Position numbers and translations under genes: made by a program. This document shows, piece by piece, positions 12,042 through 24,200 of a DNA stretch of 64,000 bases; position 1 is the first letter of the stretch; every line of letters begins with the position of its first letter. Location of the stretch: the NCBI GenBank assembly GCA_963924555.1, contig OZ004585.1:4849488-4913487 (forward strand), in the 5' to 3' direction. The notes below the pieces were generated by a model. It did not search any database. It saw only the letters and a program-made list of their open reading frames with translations, and was not told the origin of the DNA. The DNA is from Crambe crambe. Taxonomy: Eukaryota; Porifera; Demospongiae; Poecilosclerida; Crambeidae.

Positions 12042-13340
12042 TTTATTCTTACAGCGCACTACATATGTCACAACTAACAAGTCTAAGGAGTGTTTATAGC
12101 CGTCATATAAACATACGTCTGTAGGAAGCTGTTATGAGAACCTGTAATATCACCACGAAGCACTTTAGATAAGCCTAGCAGCCTACCAGGCCCTACAAAT
12201 AACTAATGCACTTTGACCATAGACTATATAGGTTCCTACATGGACTGGAAACGCCTATTAAATTAATATTAACAAGCACTTCCGGTCGTGTGATATCCGT
12301 GTTGCGCCTATTGCGCTGCAGCTGTATCTCCATGAACAGGAAAGATCACTTTAGTGGTTAACCGTACAAGCTTGTAAGTGGCTATGAAGAGGCTGAACTC
12401 TGCCAGGGAGACTATACTACAAGATGCCAAGACCCTGGGATTATTATCAGAGCAAAACTCGAGTTAAAGTGTGCTCTAGCAGTTAAAATTGCATATAAAT
12501 ACTTTGTGTAATTTTATCTCCTGAAGTAGTTCTATCATCCATAGTTAATGTGGTTGAGGACTTGAAGTACATGTTAGTAAATTGTTTTAAAAGATACATA
12601 TCAACTTTCTACTACATTGTTACTAACTACTAAATCTTTCTTTGTCAAATAGTATACCTGCTTTGCGTAATTTTCTAGGACCAAGTTTAACCTATCCAGC
12701 TATATAAGCAGTTCATATAAAGTTTGCAGTGTTGCATGGTATTGTTTTTATCCATTTGGGGTACATATTTGGTTGTAGAAATTCACTAGATAGTTAATTA
12801 ATTGATGGAAACAGCCGGCCCAGAATACAATATCCGGTAAGTATTACCATAAATATACGGAACACCGCAAGGCGGATGTAATTAATCATTTCCAGTCTAT
12901 TCTGGAACCTCTATAGTCTATGCTTTGACAAACCGCTGTAAGATTCAATTAAGCTTGCCTATCATCTTCAGAAATGTCGGCCAAAAAGGTTACTAGGCTA
13001 GTCTGCGCGTGCATAGTATACCGTTGAATATAGCCGTTGAATATGGGGATTTATTCAACGGCTCGTCTATGGGGAAAATGTACTAGTGGGCGTGGTCTGT
13101 AAGAATAAAATTTATTCTTACAGATCACGTCCACTAGTACATTTTCCCCATAGACGAGCCGTTGAATAAATCCCTATCTTATCTAAAGTGCTTCGTGGTG
13201 ATATTACAGGTTCTCATAACAGCTTCCTACAGACTTATGTTTATATGACGGCTATAAACACTCCTTAGACTTGTTAGTTGTGACATATGTAGTGCACTGT
13301 AAGAATAAATCACTTATTACACTCGTCAGCTGTGAGATAT
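12011..13340. mobile_element. element bounded by 163-bp near-identical inverted arms
   Basis: The arm at 12011-12173 reappears as its reverse complement at 13178-13340 with only a few differences (for example CATACGTCTG against the complement of CAGACTTATG). The ~1 kb between the arms has no recognisable frame and includes a second palindrome at 13048-13173. The high arm identity suggests recent insertion or continuing homogenisation. The right arm stops where the palindrome 13342-13466 begins, consistent with that element having inserted into it. Confidence 0.65.
13048..13173. repeat. 126-bp near-perfect palindrome
   Basis: The left half runs from GATTTATTCAACGGCTCG to TCTGTAAGAATAAA and the right half is its reverse complement ending CGAGCCGTTGAATAAATC. 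There is almost no spacer (centre near 13110). It is probably a miniature transposon lying between the arms of the larger inverted-repeat structure. Confidence 0.7.
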
Positions 13341-13341
13341 G

Positions 13342-13466
13342 TAATAGTTAGAACACGGTAGTCTGGTGATTATGGCCAATAAACAACCGAATCCGAGGGC
13401 GCAGCCCGAGGATAAGGTTGTTTATTTGGCCATAATCACCAGGACTACCGTGTTCTAACTGTTATA
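13342..13466. repeat. 125-bp palindromic miniature element
   Basis: The ends are GTTAGAACACGGTAGTC on the left and GACTACCGTGTTCTAAC on the right. The pairing extends inward through GGTGATTATGGCC and the matching GGCCATAATCACC to a short GC-rich loop. It begins exactly where the truncated hairpin copy at 13305-13340 ends. Confidence 0.7.
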
Positions 13467-13819
13467 TATCCCCAGGGCGCACGATTTCATTGGTCGGTCT
13501 GTAGCTAGAGCGTAGCTACCCCTTAGTTACGAAACAAAACGAAAACTCCTGCCATGGCTTGTCCCTGTCCTGTGGTGTGCCGTTGTTCAGACGCCAACTC
13601 TAGCCTCGTGCTCTCAAGCAAGACTACGAACTACGAGGCTCCTCCCATGCCCACCACACCCAGCTATTAACGAGTTCCTCCACCCACGTTTCGTGTTTGC
13701 TAGCGACAGCGAAGCTAGCGGAAGGTATGACGCCAAATACCAATGGGCCTTAGAAATAATTTCTTCTTGTGGAAAATTGCAAAAAAAAAAAGAAGTTTCC
13801 TTGTGACCCAGCACCAGAT

Positions 13820-14075
13820 GACTTCTTCATTTTCCAACAATCAGCTATAAACTACCCAGAGACAGAAATAGATTCTTTAGTAATAGTTAATGACAATGTT
13901 ATATACTGATCGTTAACTTCATAATCATCTTCTTCCAACAGTCAGCTATAAACTACCAACATAATACAGAGACAGAAATAAACTCTTTAGTAATAGCTAG
14001 GTAATGACAATGTTATCTGATCATTATCTCATAGATTATCTTCATTATCATCTTCTTCCAACAGTCAGCTTCAGA
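13820..14075. repeat. tandem repeat, unit about 115 bp, two to three copies
   Basis: The unit contains CAGCTATAAACTACC, then GAGACAGAAATA, CTCTTTAGTAATAG and TGACAATGTTAT. It begins near 13828, again near 13930 and partly near 14050. No coding content is seen. Confidence 0.6.
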
Positions 14076-14111
14076 AAACCTAAAACTGTTGTTATTCATA
14101 GCCTGGGGAAC

Positions 14112-14150
14112 AGTGCGTTATGACTCTGCGTTATGAGTCATAACGCACTT
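14112..14150. repeat. short palindrome
   Basis: AGTGCGTTATGACTC is followed 8 bases later by its reverse complement GAGTCATAACGCACT. This would form a strong hairpin and may be a remnant of a miniature element. Confidence 0.55.
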
Positions 14151-14606
14151 TACCCTAAGGGAGGGAATTTATGACAGTAAGAGCACTTTTCTCTATGGGA
14201 GTAAATGTATTAGGTGGGATATATGGCGGGATATTTAACATTAACAAAAAACGATTTCAAAAATTGACTTTTGTTCTAGTTTTCAACATAATAATAATCA
14301 GATCGGCTTACTGACTAACTGGCTATAGTCATCAGAATTCTGTTCGGGCCATCTGTTAGAGCGGCACCTAGAGGCTGATCCTTTGCTATTAGTTTTCGCT
14401 ACAGTTCCATTTCACAATTCAGTGATTATGGAACACTAGCTAATCTTTCTTCGCCATTTTAAGGGCAGGGCCACATAGGTGCACGCTAGCTAGAGCTAGC
14501 TGTTCAGCTTTGATACCTATACTTCAGCTAGCTATTTCTTGTGTTTCAGTCATTCCTCAGTACAGATTCTCATCCTACACATAATCAGTCTGTGCAGTTT
14601 GCTCAC

Positions 14607-14915
14607 TTCACCCTCCAGCTACGCACCCCCTCCCAGAAGGTAAGGAACTATAGATAACGCATTTTCATTCACTGCTCTTACAATTACATCATCCAGTGCC
14701 ACCTCCAGCCGCGCACCCCCTCCCAGAAGGTAAGCAACTATGGAAATTTCTCCACTCTCACAATTACATCATCCAGTCCCACCTCCAGCTGTGCGCCCCA
14801 TCCCAGAAGGTGAGCAACTACATGTATGTAGAATTATCACATTTACTGCTCTTACAATTACATCATCCAGTGCCACCTCCACCCGCATGCCGCTCCCTCC
14901 CAGAAGTAGTTTATA
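14607..14915. repeat. tandem repeat around the box CCTCCCAGAAGGTAAG
   Basis: A unit of roughly 80-100 bp recurs about four times. Each contains a CACC..CCAGC box, CCTCCCAGAAGGT(A/G)AG, then CTCTTACAATTACATCATCC. CAGAAGGTAAG looks like a splice donor, but the units do not form an open frame, so I treat it as a repeat. Confidence 0.55.
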
Positions 14916-15118
14916 CTGTTCTGTGAACTTTGACCTGCCATCCCAGAGTGCGCTAGCGCACTCTCTGATAATAATAATAATAATTAACAGATCAGCGTAC
15001 TGACTAGCCTCGTTCCCAGGCCTATTTTTTTTCGGGAGGAGGGGGAAAAATAGGGCCTGGTATACACTGATTGCGCATGCGCTAAAATGCCCCGGCATTC
15101 CAGGTCCTCAGCATACTA

Positions 15119-15413
15119 CTGCGGTTTTAGGGAATCTTGGAACAAAAGACGGCCAGCAGTAAACATTAAACCGTAGTGAGCGCATGTGCAGTTGTGCATA
15201 GTTACCAAAACAATCGACAATGGCTCAGTTAGGACGGGTGTTAGTTATTCTCCAATGTATATCCTTACTATAAGGCTTCTCCTACCTGGTTCACAGCTGT
15301 GAATACTGACCATTGTAAGCAGAGAAACGATCTGGAGCCTTAGTTACCAATATGCTTGAACATGCGCTTGAGCATGCGCACTTCTCGTGTTCCAAGATTT
15401 CCTAAAACCGCAG
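15119..15413. mobile_element. nested miniature element, TA-flanked, ends CTGCGGTTTTAGG
   Basis: The left end CTGCGGTTTTAGG and AATCTTGGAAC is mirrored on the right by GTTCCAAGATT and CCTAAAACCGCAG. It is flanked by TA on both sides, as expected for Tc1/mariner insertion. The 295-bp interior has no coding content. Confidence 0.65.
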
Positions 15414-15415
15414 TA

Positions 15416-16189
15416 CAGTGGTTTTACTCAATCTTGCAAAATGCTGAGTGTGCATTCTCGCGCATGCTCGACTTTGAGCCTCGAAAATCTTACCGGAGAA
15501 GGTGAGTGGCATGCTAGTAGGTTAGAACTAAACCAGGACAGTCACTAGCTAGCTCTTCAAAGCTTACTTCTCTAAAGTTCTTTCCAAATATGAGCGCAAT
15601 TTCAAAATTCAAGCAGTGCGCATGCGTATACGCAAGAAGAGAATTTTGAAAATCATCTCACCCTGAGAGCAGTCAAAGACAAACTCCAGGCTGCTGATCA
15701 TGACCACATTTGGTCCCTAGTGTCTTCACGTGAGAACCTTGCTGCTCTCTCCCGTGATATTAGTTGGATGAGACTATGGGATGAGGCCAGGGAGCAAGGT
15801 ATTCGAGGCGCCAGGGCAATTGCCACAGTCCTTTGCGTTATCACCATCCCAGTGTTCACAGATGACTTTGCCTGTCCTGTGTGCGGGCACAAGTATGGCA
15901 GGAGCAACCTTCCTGCGGACCACATCACCAAGGTTCACCTCGGCTGTGAACTCAAGCACCTGCTGCACCTTCTCACAACTCCTTGCGAGGAAACCTTTGA
16001 AAAGGCACTATCACTTAGAACAATATTGCACACAACTCTTTAGCAAGTTATTGTATCATGTCACATCATAAGCCTGGTTATTTCACATTATGTTCTCTCT
16101 GTATGTATCCCTTGCGGGCTTTACAATGAAATTTATTTGATTATTTGACGCCTGACGACCAATTTTTGCAAGATTGGGTAAAACCACTG
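15416..16189. mobile_element. nested Tc1/mariner-like element, ends CAGTGGTTTTAC
   Basis: The left end is CAGTGGTTTTACTCAATC and the right end is its near mirror GATTGGGTAAAACCACTG, each bordered by TA. The element abuts the previous one and shares the TA at 15414-15415. Inside (about 15660-16040, plus strand) is a fragment with a zinc-finger-like pattern (CPVCGHKYG, then H...H), preceded by charged helix-like sequence; its origin is unknown. Confidence 0.65.
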
Positions 16190-16239
16190 TACATCATAAT
16201 ATCATCCGTATACCTTTACTACTACATGGGTGTGGTTAA

Positions 16240-16560
16240 TTTCTCATTCTTGCTTTGAAAGAAGAACAGCGCCTGTCCATTCAACCATTTACGAGAGTAA
16301 AGATGTCTTCGTGTATCAGGTACTAGGTAGTCTCGCAAACCAGATGTCTGGGAAGAGTCTGTGCTACCAAGTGCTTCCCTTCCTGGCTGGCTGGCTGGCT
16401 GGCTTGCTTCCTGGCTGGCAGTTTGAAGACCAGCACTGTGCTGGTAGTGTTTCCACTCGTCGCTCTGATGGTTGACAGGTTTAAACTCTTTAATAGGAAG
16501 AGACTGAGAGGCGTGAAATCGGTGGTCATCTCATCTCAAAACGGTATCTCTTGCTTCAGA
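16240..16560 (+). pseudogene. RecQ-like DNA helicase fragment (motifs 0, I, Ia) in broken frames
   Basis: The plus strand contains, in different frames, LKEEQRLSIQPF (motif 0-like), GKSLCYQVLPF (Walker A/motif I of RecQ-type helicases) and VVFPLVALMVD (motif Ia-like). Their order matches an SF2 RecQ-like helicase. Frameshifts separate them and the remaining motifs are missing. A repeated CTGG tract (16383-16405) interrupts the sequence after motif I. As part of the 15005-16755 transposon it suggests that the autonomous relative encodes or has captured a helicase. Confidence 0.6.
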
Positions 16561-16890
16561 CTCGAGCCTCTGCACTGACAGTACTTTCTTTTGTGATCCT
16601 GAAGCTCTATAGCGGAGGGATGCTCTTGACAAGCCTATACTACTGTGATAGTCTACGTCATAATAACCACGTGCTGTCATTATGACGATTTAATCTTGCG
16701 CATGCGCAATCAGTGTATACCAGGCCCTATTTTAATGGGCCTGGGAACGAGGCTACGTACTGACTTACTGGCTGCAGCTATGACATTGAAATTGTTGCTA
16801 ATCTAGCGCTACTTCCAGGCGTGCCTTTTGCTATTTGTTAAAACTAAAAAGGCTTTACTCCAGAAAAAAGGCACGATTCCAGCTGTGTAC

Positions 16891-17390
16891 TACCGTAATC
16901 GTATAAATTTTCGATGGGGTTTTATTTTCGTTATTTTCGTAGTCGATCAGAATCCTCGAAAATAATAAACGAAATCTCAGTATTTATGACGACGATGTGC
17001 ATGCGTGTGCGATGCGATATCGATAGCAGCTGGAAAAAATCTGGAGCAGATAGTCCGTGAGACGAAAGTATCATGCTTCATTACTGGGATCGTGGCTGTT
17101 ACCTGTCTCTCTTCTACAACAAAGCGCCTCGCCTTCCGTAGCAGTCTAGATTTTAGTCTGGTGTCGCCAGCCCAGCTTTTCTTCTTTTTGGGGGACTATC
17201 TAGATTTCTCTGTAGTAGCCACGAATCACGTCACTCGGTCCCAGCAGCAGGCAATGATATAGCTATTATGCGCATGCATTATTTTCCATGTGTTTGCTAC
17301 GAAAATTAGACCTGTGGAAATTTTTTATTATAGGAACAGCTCCGGAAATCACGAAATTTTAAACCTCCGAAAATTTATACGATTACGGTA
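16891..17390. mobile_element. 500-bp miniature element with ends TACCGTAATCGTATAAATTT
   Basis: The left end and its reverse complement at the right end (AAATTTATACGATTACGGTA) form inverted repeats of at least 22 bp, continuing imperfectly inward. If the terminal TA is the target duplication, the ends are CCGTAATCG, as in TA-targeting elements. No transposase frame is visible. Confidence 0.7.
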
Positions 17391-17454
17391 TATAGCCTAT
17401 ACTCCATATAATGCACACTCTGTGCTGCCGACCATTACCTACTTCATCTAGGCT

Positions 17455-17695
17455 ATACTACTGGCATAGCACCACCCACCAACTTGAGTAGGTGGTCTGG
17501 TGACATTCAGTGTTGCCAGGTTCATGGATTTATCCACAATCTGTGGATTTTTGGATAAGAAAATTGTCTATGAATATCTATGGATGTCTATGGATGTCTA
17601 TGGTATCCTTTTCTCAATTTTCTGTCTGTGGATTTTTTAAGAGAGCAACCTGGCAACACTGGACATACAATACAACGAGTTGTGCCGTTTAGCAG
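17455..17695. mobile_element. truncated copy of the TAGTCTGGCATAGC miniature element, interrupted by another insertion
   Basis: The sequence CTGGCATAGCACC, GACTTGAGTAGGTGG-like and ACAATACAACGAGTTGTGCC matches the left half of the complete element at 52797-53157. It is interrupted at 17508 by a second element and loses its right half after about 17695. Confidence 0.65.
17508..17661. mobile_element. 154-bp miniature element, ends CAGTGTTGCCAGGTT
   Basis: The ends are CAGTGTTGCCAGGTT and AACCTGGCAACACTG. GACAT precedes the insertion (17502-17506) and follows it (17662-17666), and the intact copy at about 52843 reads GGTGACATACAATAC without the insertion, which fixes the boundaries. The interior carries a short direct repeat (TGTCTATGGA). 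Ends starting CAG and a ~5-bp duplication suggest a hAT-like origin. Confidence 0.7.
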
Positions 17696-18452
17696 GAAAC
17701 CTGCTAAATCAATGAATGACATTTAAAGATTATAATATCTCTGCTCAATATCCACAAACACACACATAGTGTGCGCAGAGGGTTAGCACTTCAGCGCTTT
17801 TCATTATAGCACTGCTCATTTGCACTGCAGATGCACATCCCCCATACTCTCCTCCCTCAAGCAAGACAACCAAATCTCAGCAGCCATTATATAAGATTAG
17901 TTTAGCTAGTTATTCTGATCAGACAGTATTCTACAATAAAGCTTTTATGCTGCAGTCACTCCAAGGTGGTCATACTCTCCTCCATCAAGACAACAGGCTA
18001 CAAAGAACAAGTATTCAATGAATTGTCATAGCTATAGCTAAATTACAAAGAAAAAGAATGGAAATAGTGAGTGCAAAAAATTTCTTATAAATAAAACTGT
18101 TAAGTAGGGATGGCCCCAAAATGTATCACTGCAGCATCATATCAAAATCTAGCTAGATTATGTACTTTGACTGCAGCACTGATTATGTACTTTGATCAGT
18201 GGTGGATCTAGGAGAAGTGGATCTACTGAGGAGAGGGCATTTAAGGCACATGCCCCACCCCCCTTTTGGTGTGGCCACTTATAAGAATAAGAATTAGCTA
18301 CAGTGGTGTCATGACAGTTTGCAAGTTAGCTGCAGACTGGCTAAGCATCAAGTGGGCACAGTTTCCCTAAAAAGGGTGTAGTTAGGCAAAGTGGGCATGG
18401 TCGGGTAAATTTTTTTCCACGCACAAGTGTGCATATATTAGCCCTAGCTGTA
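17696..18452. other. intergenic repeats downstream of copy D
   Basis: No exon was found. A repeat at about 18065-18190 (GTGAGTGCAAAAAATTTCTT, GGATGGCCCCAAAAT, GACTGCAGCA) recurs at 41720-41960. The stretch ends at the truncation point of the copy D Ig3 exon. Confidence 0.45.
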
Positions 18453-20376
<1,924 letters not shown>

Positions 20377-21249
20377 GACAAATTCTTGCTTGAAGATCTG
20401 GAACTAATTGATGCTTTATACATAATATATGTACATATATTATTAGCTTTATAGCCAATTGGATATTTTGGATTGGGAGTTGTTGTGGATAGATAGCTAA
20501 TGATAACAATTTAGTATTGAACAGATCCAAAAATCCCAAGATATACACATGAGGACTGCTGTGATGGATAAACTGATATTGAACAGCTATGTACGTAGTT
20601 AGAGATAATAACTATAGCTACGTACGTATGTATATACACAACAGCACTCTTCATAATAGCCTGTACAGTAACCCATTGTTTGTGTATAACAGCAGACATT
20701 TTAACTATTGTGCCTGAACAGTCTACAGTATCTATAGTATATCTATCCTCAAACATGCTGTACAATTTTAAAGTGCACAAACTACCACACTATTTCAAGT
20801 TCCTAATCACTATGCATATAGCAGCTACATGTAGCTCAACCTTAGCCTATACTATTGTTTATGTAATTCATGAAATAGCTATTAGTTATTATTGTGAATT
20901 ATAGCTATAGTTACATATATCAATTTATTATTTTTTTCCTCACAAGCCAAACCCTTTACCAATCCCAGGGAAAGCATCTTTCATGTTGTTCTAGGACCAG
21001 AAAGTTCTTGGATCAAAAAATTTATGTATTCCATTTGAAACTTTCCTGACAGCACTTAACTGCTAACCTGGTCTATATAGCATGCAGTTGCAGAAATCAT
21101 AATGTAACTTATGTGTGTAAGTAAGGGTGGTTTGGGTAATAGCTGTTAATTGGTATACTGTATCTAAGCCCTTATTCTGAACTTTTAAAACCATAGACAT
21201 TGATAGCTAAATAATGTATGTAGCTACGTAGCTAGCTGCAATCACTGTC
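20377..21249. other. flank between copy D and gene E, duplicated near copy G
   Basis: 20377-20560 and about 20640-20760 match the upstream side of copy G (about 60756-61140), for example GATAGCTAA, GATCCAAAAA/GTCCCAAGATAT and CTCTTCATAATAGCCTGTA. A block at about 20943-21060 matches 61155-61345 in the opposite orientation. No exon can be supported, and the 3' flank of gene E lies at the upper end. Confidence 0.5.
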
Positions 21250-24200
21250 TTAATTTCTTTCATCATTCACTCCACGGGCTAAACATTGTTGGATTTTATT
21301 ATCATCGTCATGGATACCTAGATAACTGCAAAGTTTTATATCTTCATACTCATGATGACAAGGATTAGCCACTTCATTAGATACTGCATAAGCAGGGCAC
21401 TTTACAATGTTGTATGTGTTAGGGTGATCTAAGATTTCCTCATACATTACTTTCTCTGGTGAGGATTCTGCTTTGTTTTTGGCTGAGTTTGACTGAACCT
21501 GAGCATTCCTAGATTCTTGTCCTAACCTGAGAAACATAAAAAATTGAGCTAGAACTATAGCTAGATGTGATTTTAATAACAGTAGCTACCTACAATTCAA
21601 TTAGTTATACTGCATACTTGAATGTGATGTATGTATGAGCATGGAGCACTTAAGAGAGAAAATTCAAAACCATGCAAATACTATACTGTCTAGCTATATA
21701 TAGGGGCTTGCTTCAGTCCTTGTTTTAATCATTGTACACACCAACGCTAGAAGCTAGAGCTGCACTAACACAGCTGCATGGCAGCCAGGGTTATATTAAG
21801 AAATGTGTAGCTACTCAAGATCAGCTCTCCATGCAGACCTACGTACTCTTCTGTGTGCACTACTTTTCAGAATATGATACATGAATACATATGTAAATTA
21901 AATGAAGTGACATCACATGCAGGCACTATATATGTAATAGATCATACCCAGCATCCATACGTGGTAGAACAAATGCTGGACATTTATTGCTTGGTGTGCT
22001 TTTTAGTGGTCTTACAGTGCTGTAATTTGGATCATCATCACTTATTTCAACTTCTTGCTTTTCTTCATCTGATTGTTCATTCTGTTCAACAGTTACACAT
22101 GGCTGTTCAACAGTTACACATGGTACTGAGTGAAGATGGTTTTCTTCTGTTATGGAATATGTTGGTAGCATTCCAGTCTCTTTTAGAGATGAAGTGCGAA
22201 CTTGAATAACATTTATTCTGATCTTAGCAGCTATTATCGTTATTATGACTGCAATCAATGAAATAGCTGCAATTCCCACTCCAACTCCAATTATTGTGAA
22301 TTGTGACCCTATAATGAAGGCATAAATAATAGTTATGAAAGGTTTTGCCTGGTGAATTTGACAAGATGATCTTATGTAAACAGCTGCACCAGGATTGAAA
22401 GATAGAGCTGACAATTCGTTATGGTCTGTTAAAGTGTTTGTTTAATTGTGAGCGAAGTTAGCCACTAATGTGTGCACACTAGGATGATGCAATAGTGCAT
22501 GAGGTTAATAATGCACAAGCTGAAGGCGTAACCATGTGCATCATCTGAGTTTAAAAGACACAAGGTTAGTTTGGCTTGTCATAAGTTTTTTTTGCTGGTC
22601 ACATGACTTGGGTGTAATCAGATTCCATACACTCCTATGCCTCACCATACTATAGTACCTATAGCAAGCTCTGATACACGTTAGAATACAATTATTGATC
22701 AAGTTCAATGATATTCAAAAAAATAAATGAAGCAAATTCCTGAACCAAATGTAACTAGTGAAATGCTAAATTCGTTAAAGTTCCTCTCTCATAGTAAGCA
22801 CTGCCATAGGTACTAGGGACTGAGGCTGGATATTCATACCGGTAGTCCTAGTGGATCTTCCACTGTCTACTTCAGCACAGTTCCTCAAGTTTGCAATAAA
22901 ATTATGCTTTAAATTACACATTTCAGAAGATCTGATTAGTCACAAGTCATGTGACAAACAATAAATAATTTATTGCTGGTCACATGACATCAAATTCCTC
23001 GAAAATTGTTGTCTAAACTACATAATTATTACACACTTAAGTACTTATTGCAGACACTCAGTGAGCTACAACAGTGAGAAGGTTTCAGCCATATAGTCAA
23101 TTAGTTATGATTAAATACAAAAGTTTCATGTTGAAATCAAACTCAAAATTAAAGTTTATTTTGAAGGTGTGGAGAATACTGAGGGAATATGGCCTTAACA
23201 TAATCATCTGGACTGGCTTTAGGTTTATTCTTCACTGATTGAATAAATTGTAACTTATAGTGAAAGCACAGAGTTTAATAATACTCAGAATTATTGATAA
23301 CAGATGACAACTGATGAAATAACTATTTTGAACTAGTTCAGGATGATAAATAATGTAAACTCCTAAAGCTAAAATTTGTACCTGTTTATCCATATCATGT
23401 TACTGTAGCTAAATTGGAAAATTATTTCAAATTTTCATGTGTTAATTTGTTTATTACAGCTTAGCTTTTACGCTATTTTGTACAGGGGTAATTTATTATG
23501 ATAAAAAAGTATATACCATAATTTCATGTTAAAAATAATTTGTGTAATAAAATATAGCTTGTAATAAGCAATTATCGCTGCTGCCATATTATCCTTTTTT
23601 GGCTACACCTTGCAGCGATGTAGGGTTTGTCCATTCTGTGACAGTTAGCAGAGCAAATGCAGTAGCTACATAGCCAGTGCCTTGTTTCTGTACTTTTTAT
23701 AGTCATGTGTTCAAGCCTACATCATTCTTTCATTCAGAAGAAATGGTTTTTCTCTTGATTTATTATAAGGGAAGAAACATTTCTGTGAAATGAAAAAAAA
23801 TGTAGAGATGACCATTGCTCGAAAAAGTAAGGAAACAAGGGTAGGGATGAGGATTGTTCTGTATATCCAGCCAACAATCCCTATATACACTACTTTGTAC
23901 AGTGGGTGATTAAGTGATAAATTTCATTTAAAAAGTATATACCTGCTGCAGCTGGTGAATCTGACATTAATGGTTGAGTTGTTGTTGCTTGAAGAATTTG
24001 ATGAATCATAAATAAAATATATAGCTATGATTATGCAAATTCAATGGAAAAAAAACAACAACAAGGGTGTGGGGGACACTCACCCCTCTCCCCTTTTCTT
24101 TATTGCTGAACATGACAACCTAATTTATGGTAAAAAGTACATACTTGCTTGAGAAGCTGGTGAATCTGATGTTAATGGTTGAGTTGATGTTGCTTGAAGA

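Larger units (their letters stand above)
15005..16755. mobile_element. 1.75-kb TAGCCTCG-family transposon with nested insertions and 9-bp target duplication
   Basis: The left end is TAGCCTCGTTCCCAGGC, then GGGCCTGGTATACACTG and ATTGCGCATGCGC. The right end is the mirror image (GCGCATGCGCAATC, CAGTGTATACCAGGCCC, GCCTGGGAACGAGGCTA). Both flanks read CGTACTGAC, a 9-bp direct duplication. A related locus at about 14290-14320 carries the flanking sequence uninterrupted (GGCTTACTGACTAACTGGC), which serves as an empty site. Inside are two nested Tc1/mariner-like elements and a RecQ-helicase-like scrap. No intact transposase is present. Confidence 0.8.

Noticed and set aside
14607-14915. CAGAAGGTAAG boxes as a series of splice donors
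   Set aside because: They recur with the tandem repeat unit and the intervening sequence has no shared open frame.
15698-16043. Plus-strand frame with CPVCGHKYG as an independent gene
   Set aside because: It lies wholly inside a TA-flanked inverted-repeat element and lacks a complete domain; treated as transposon cargo.
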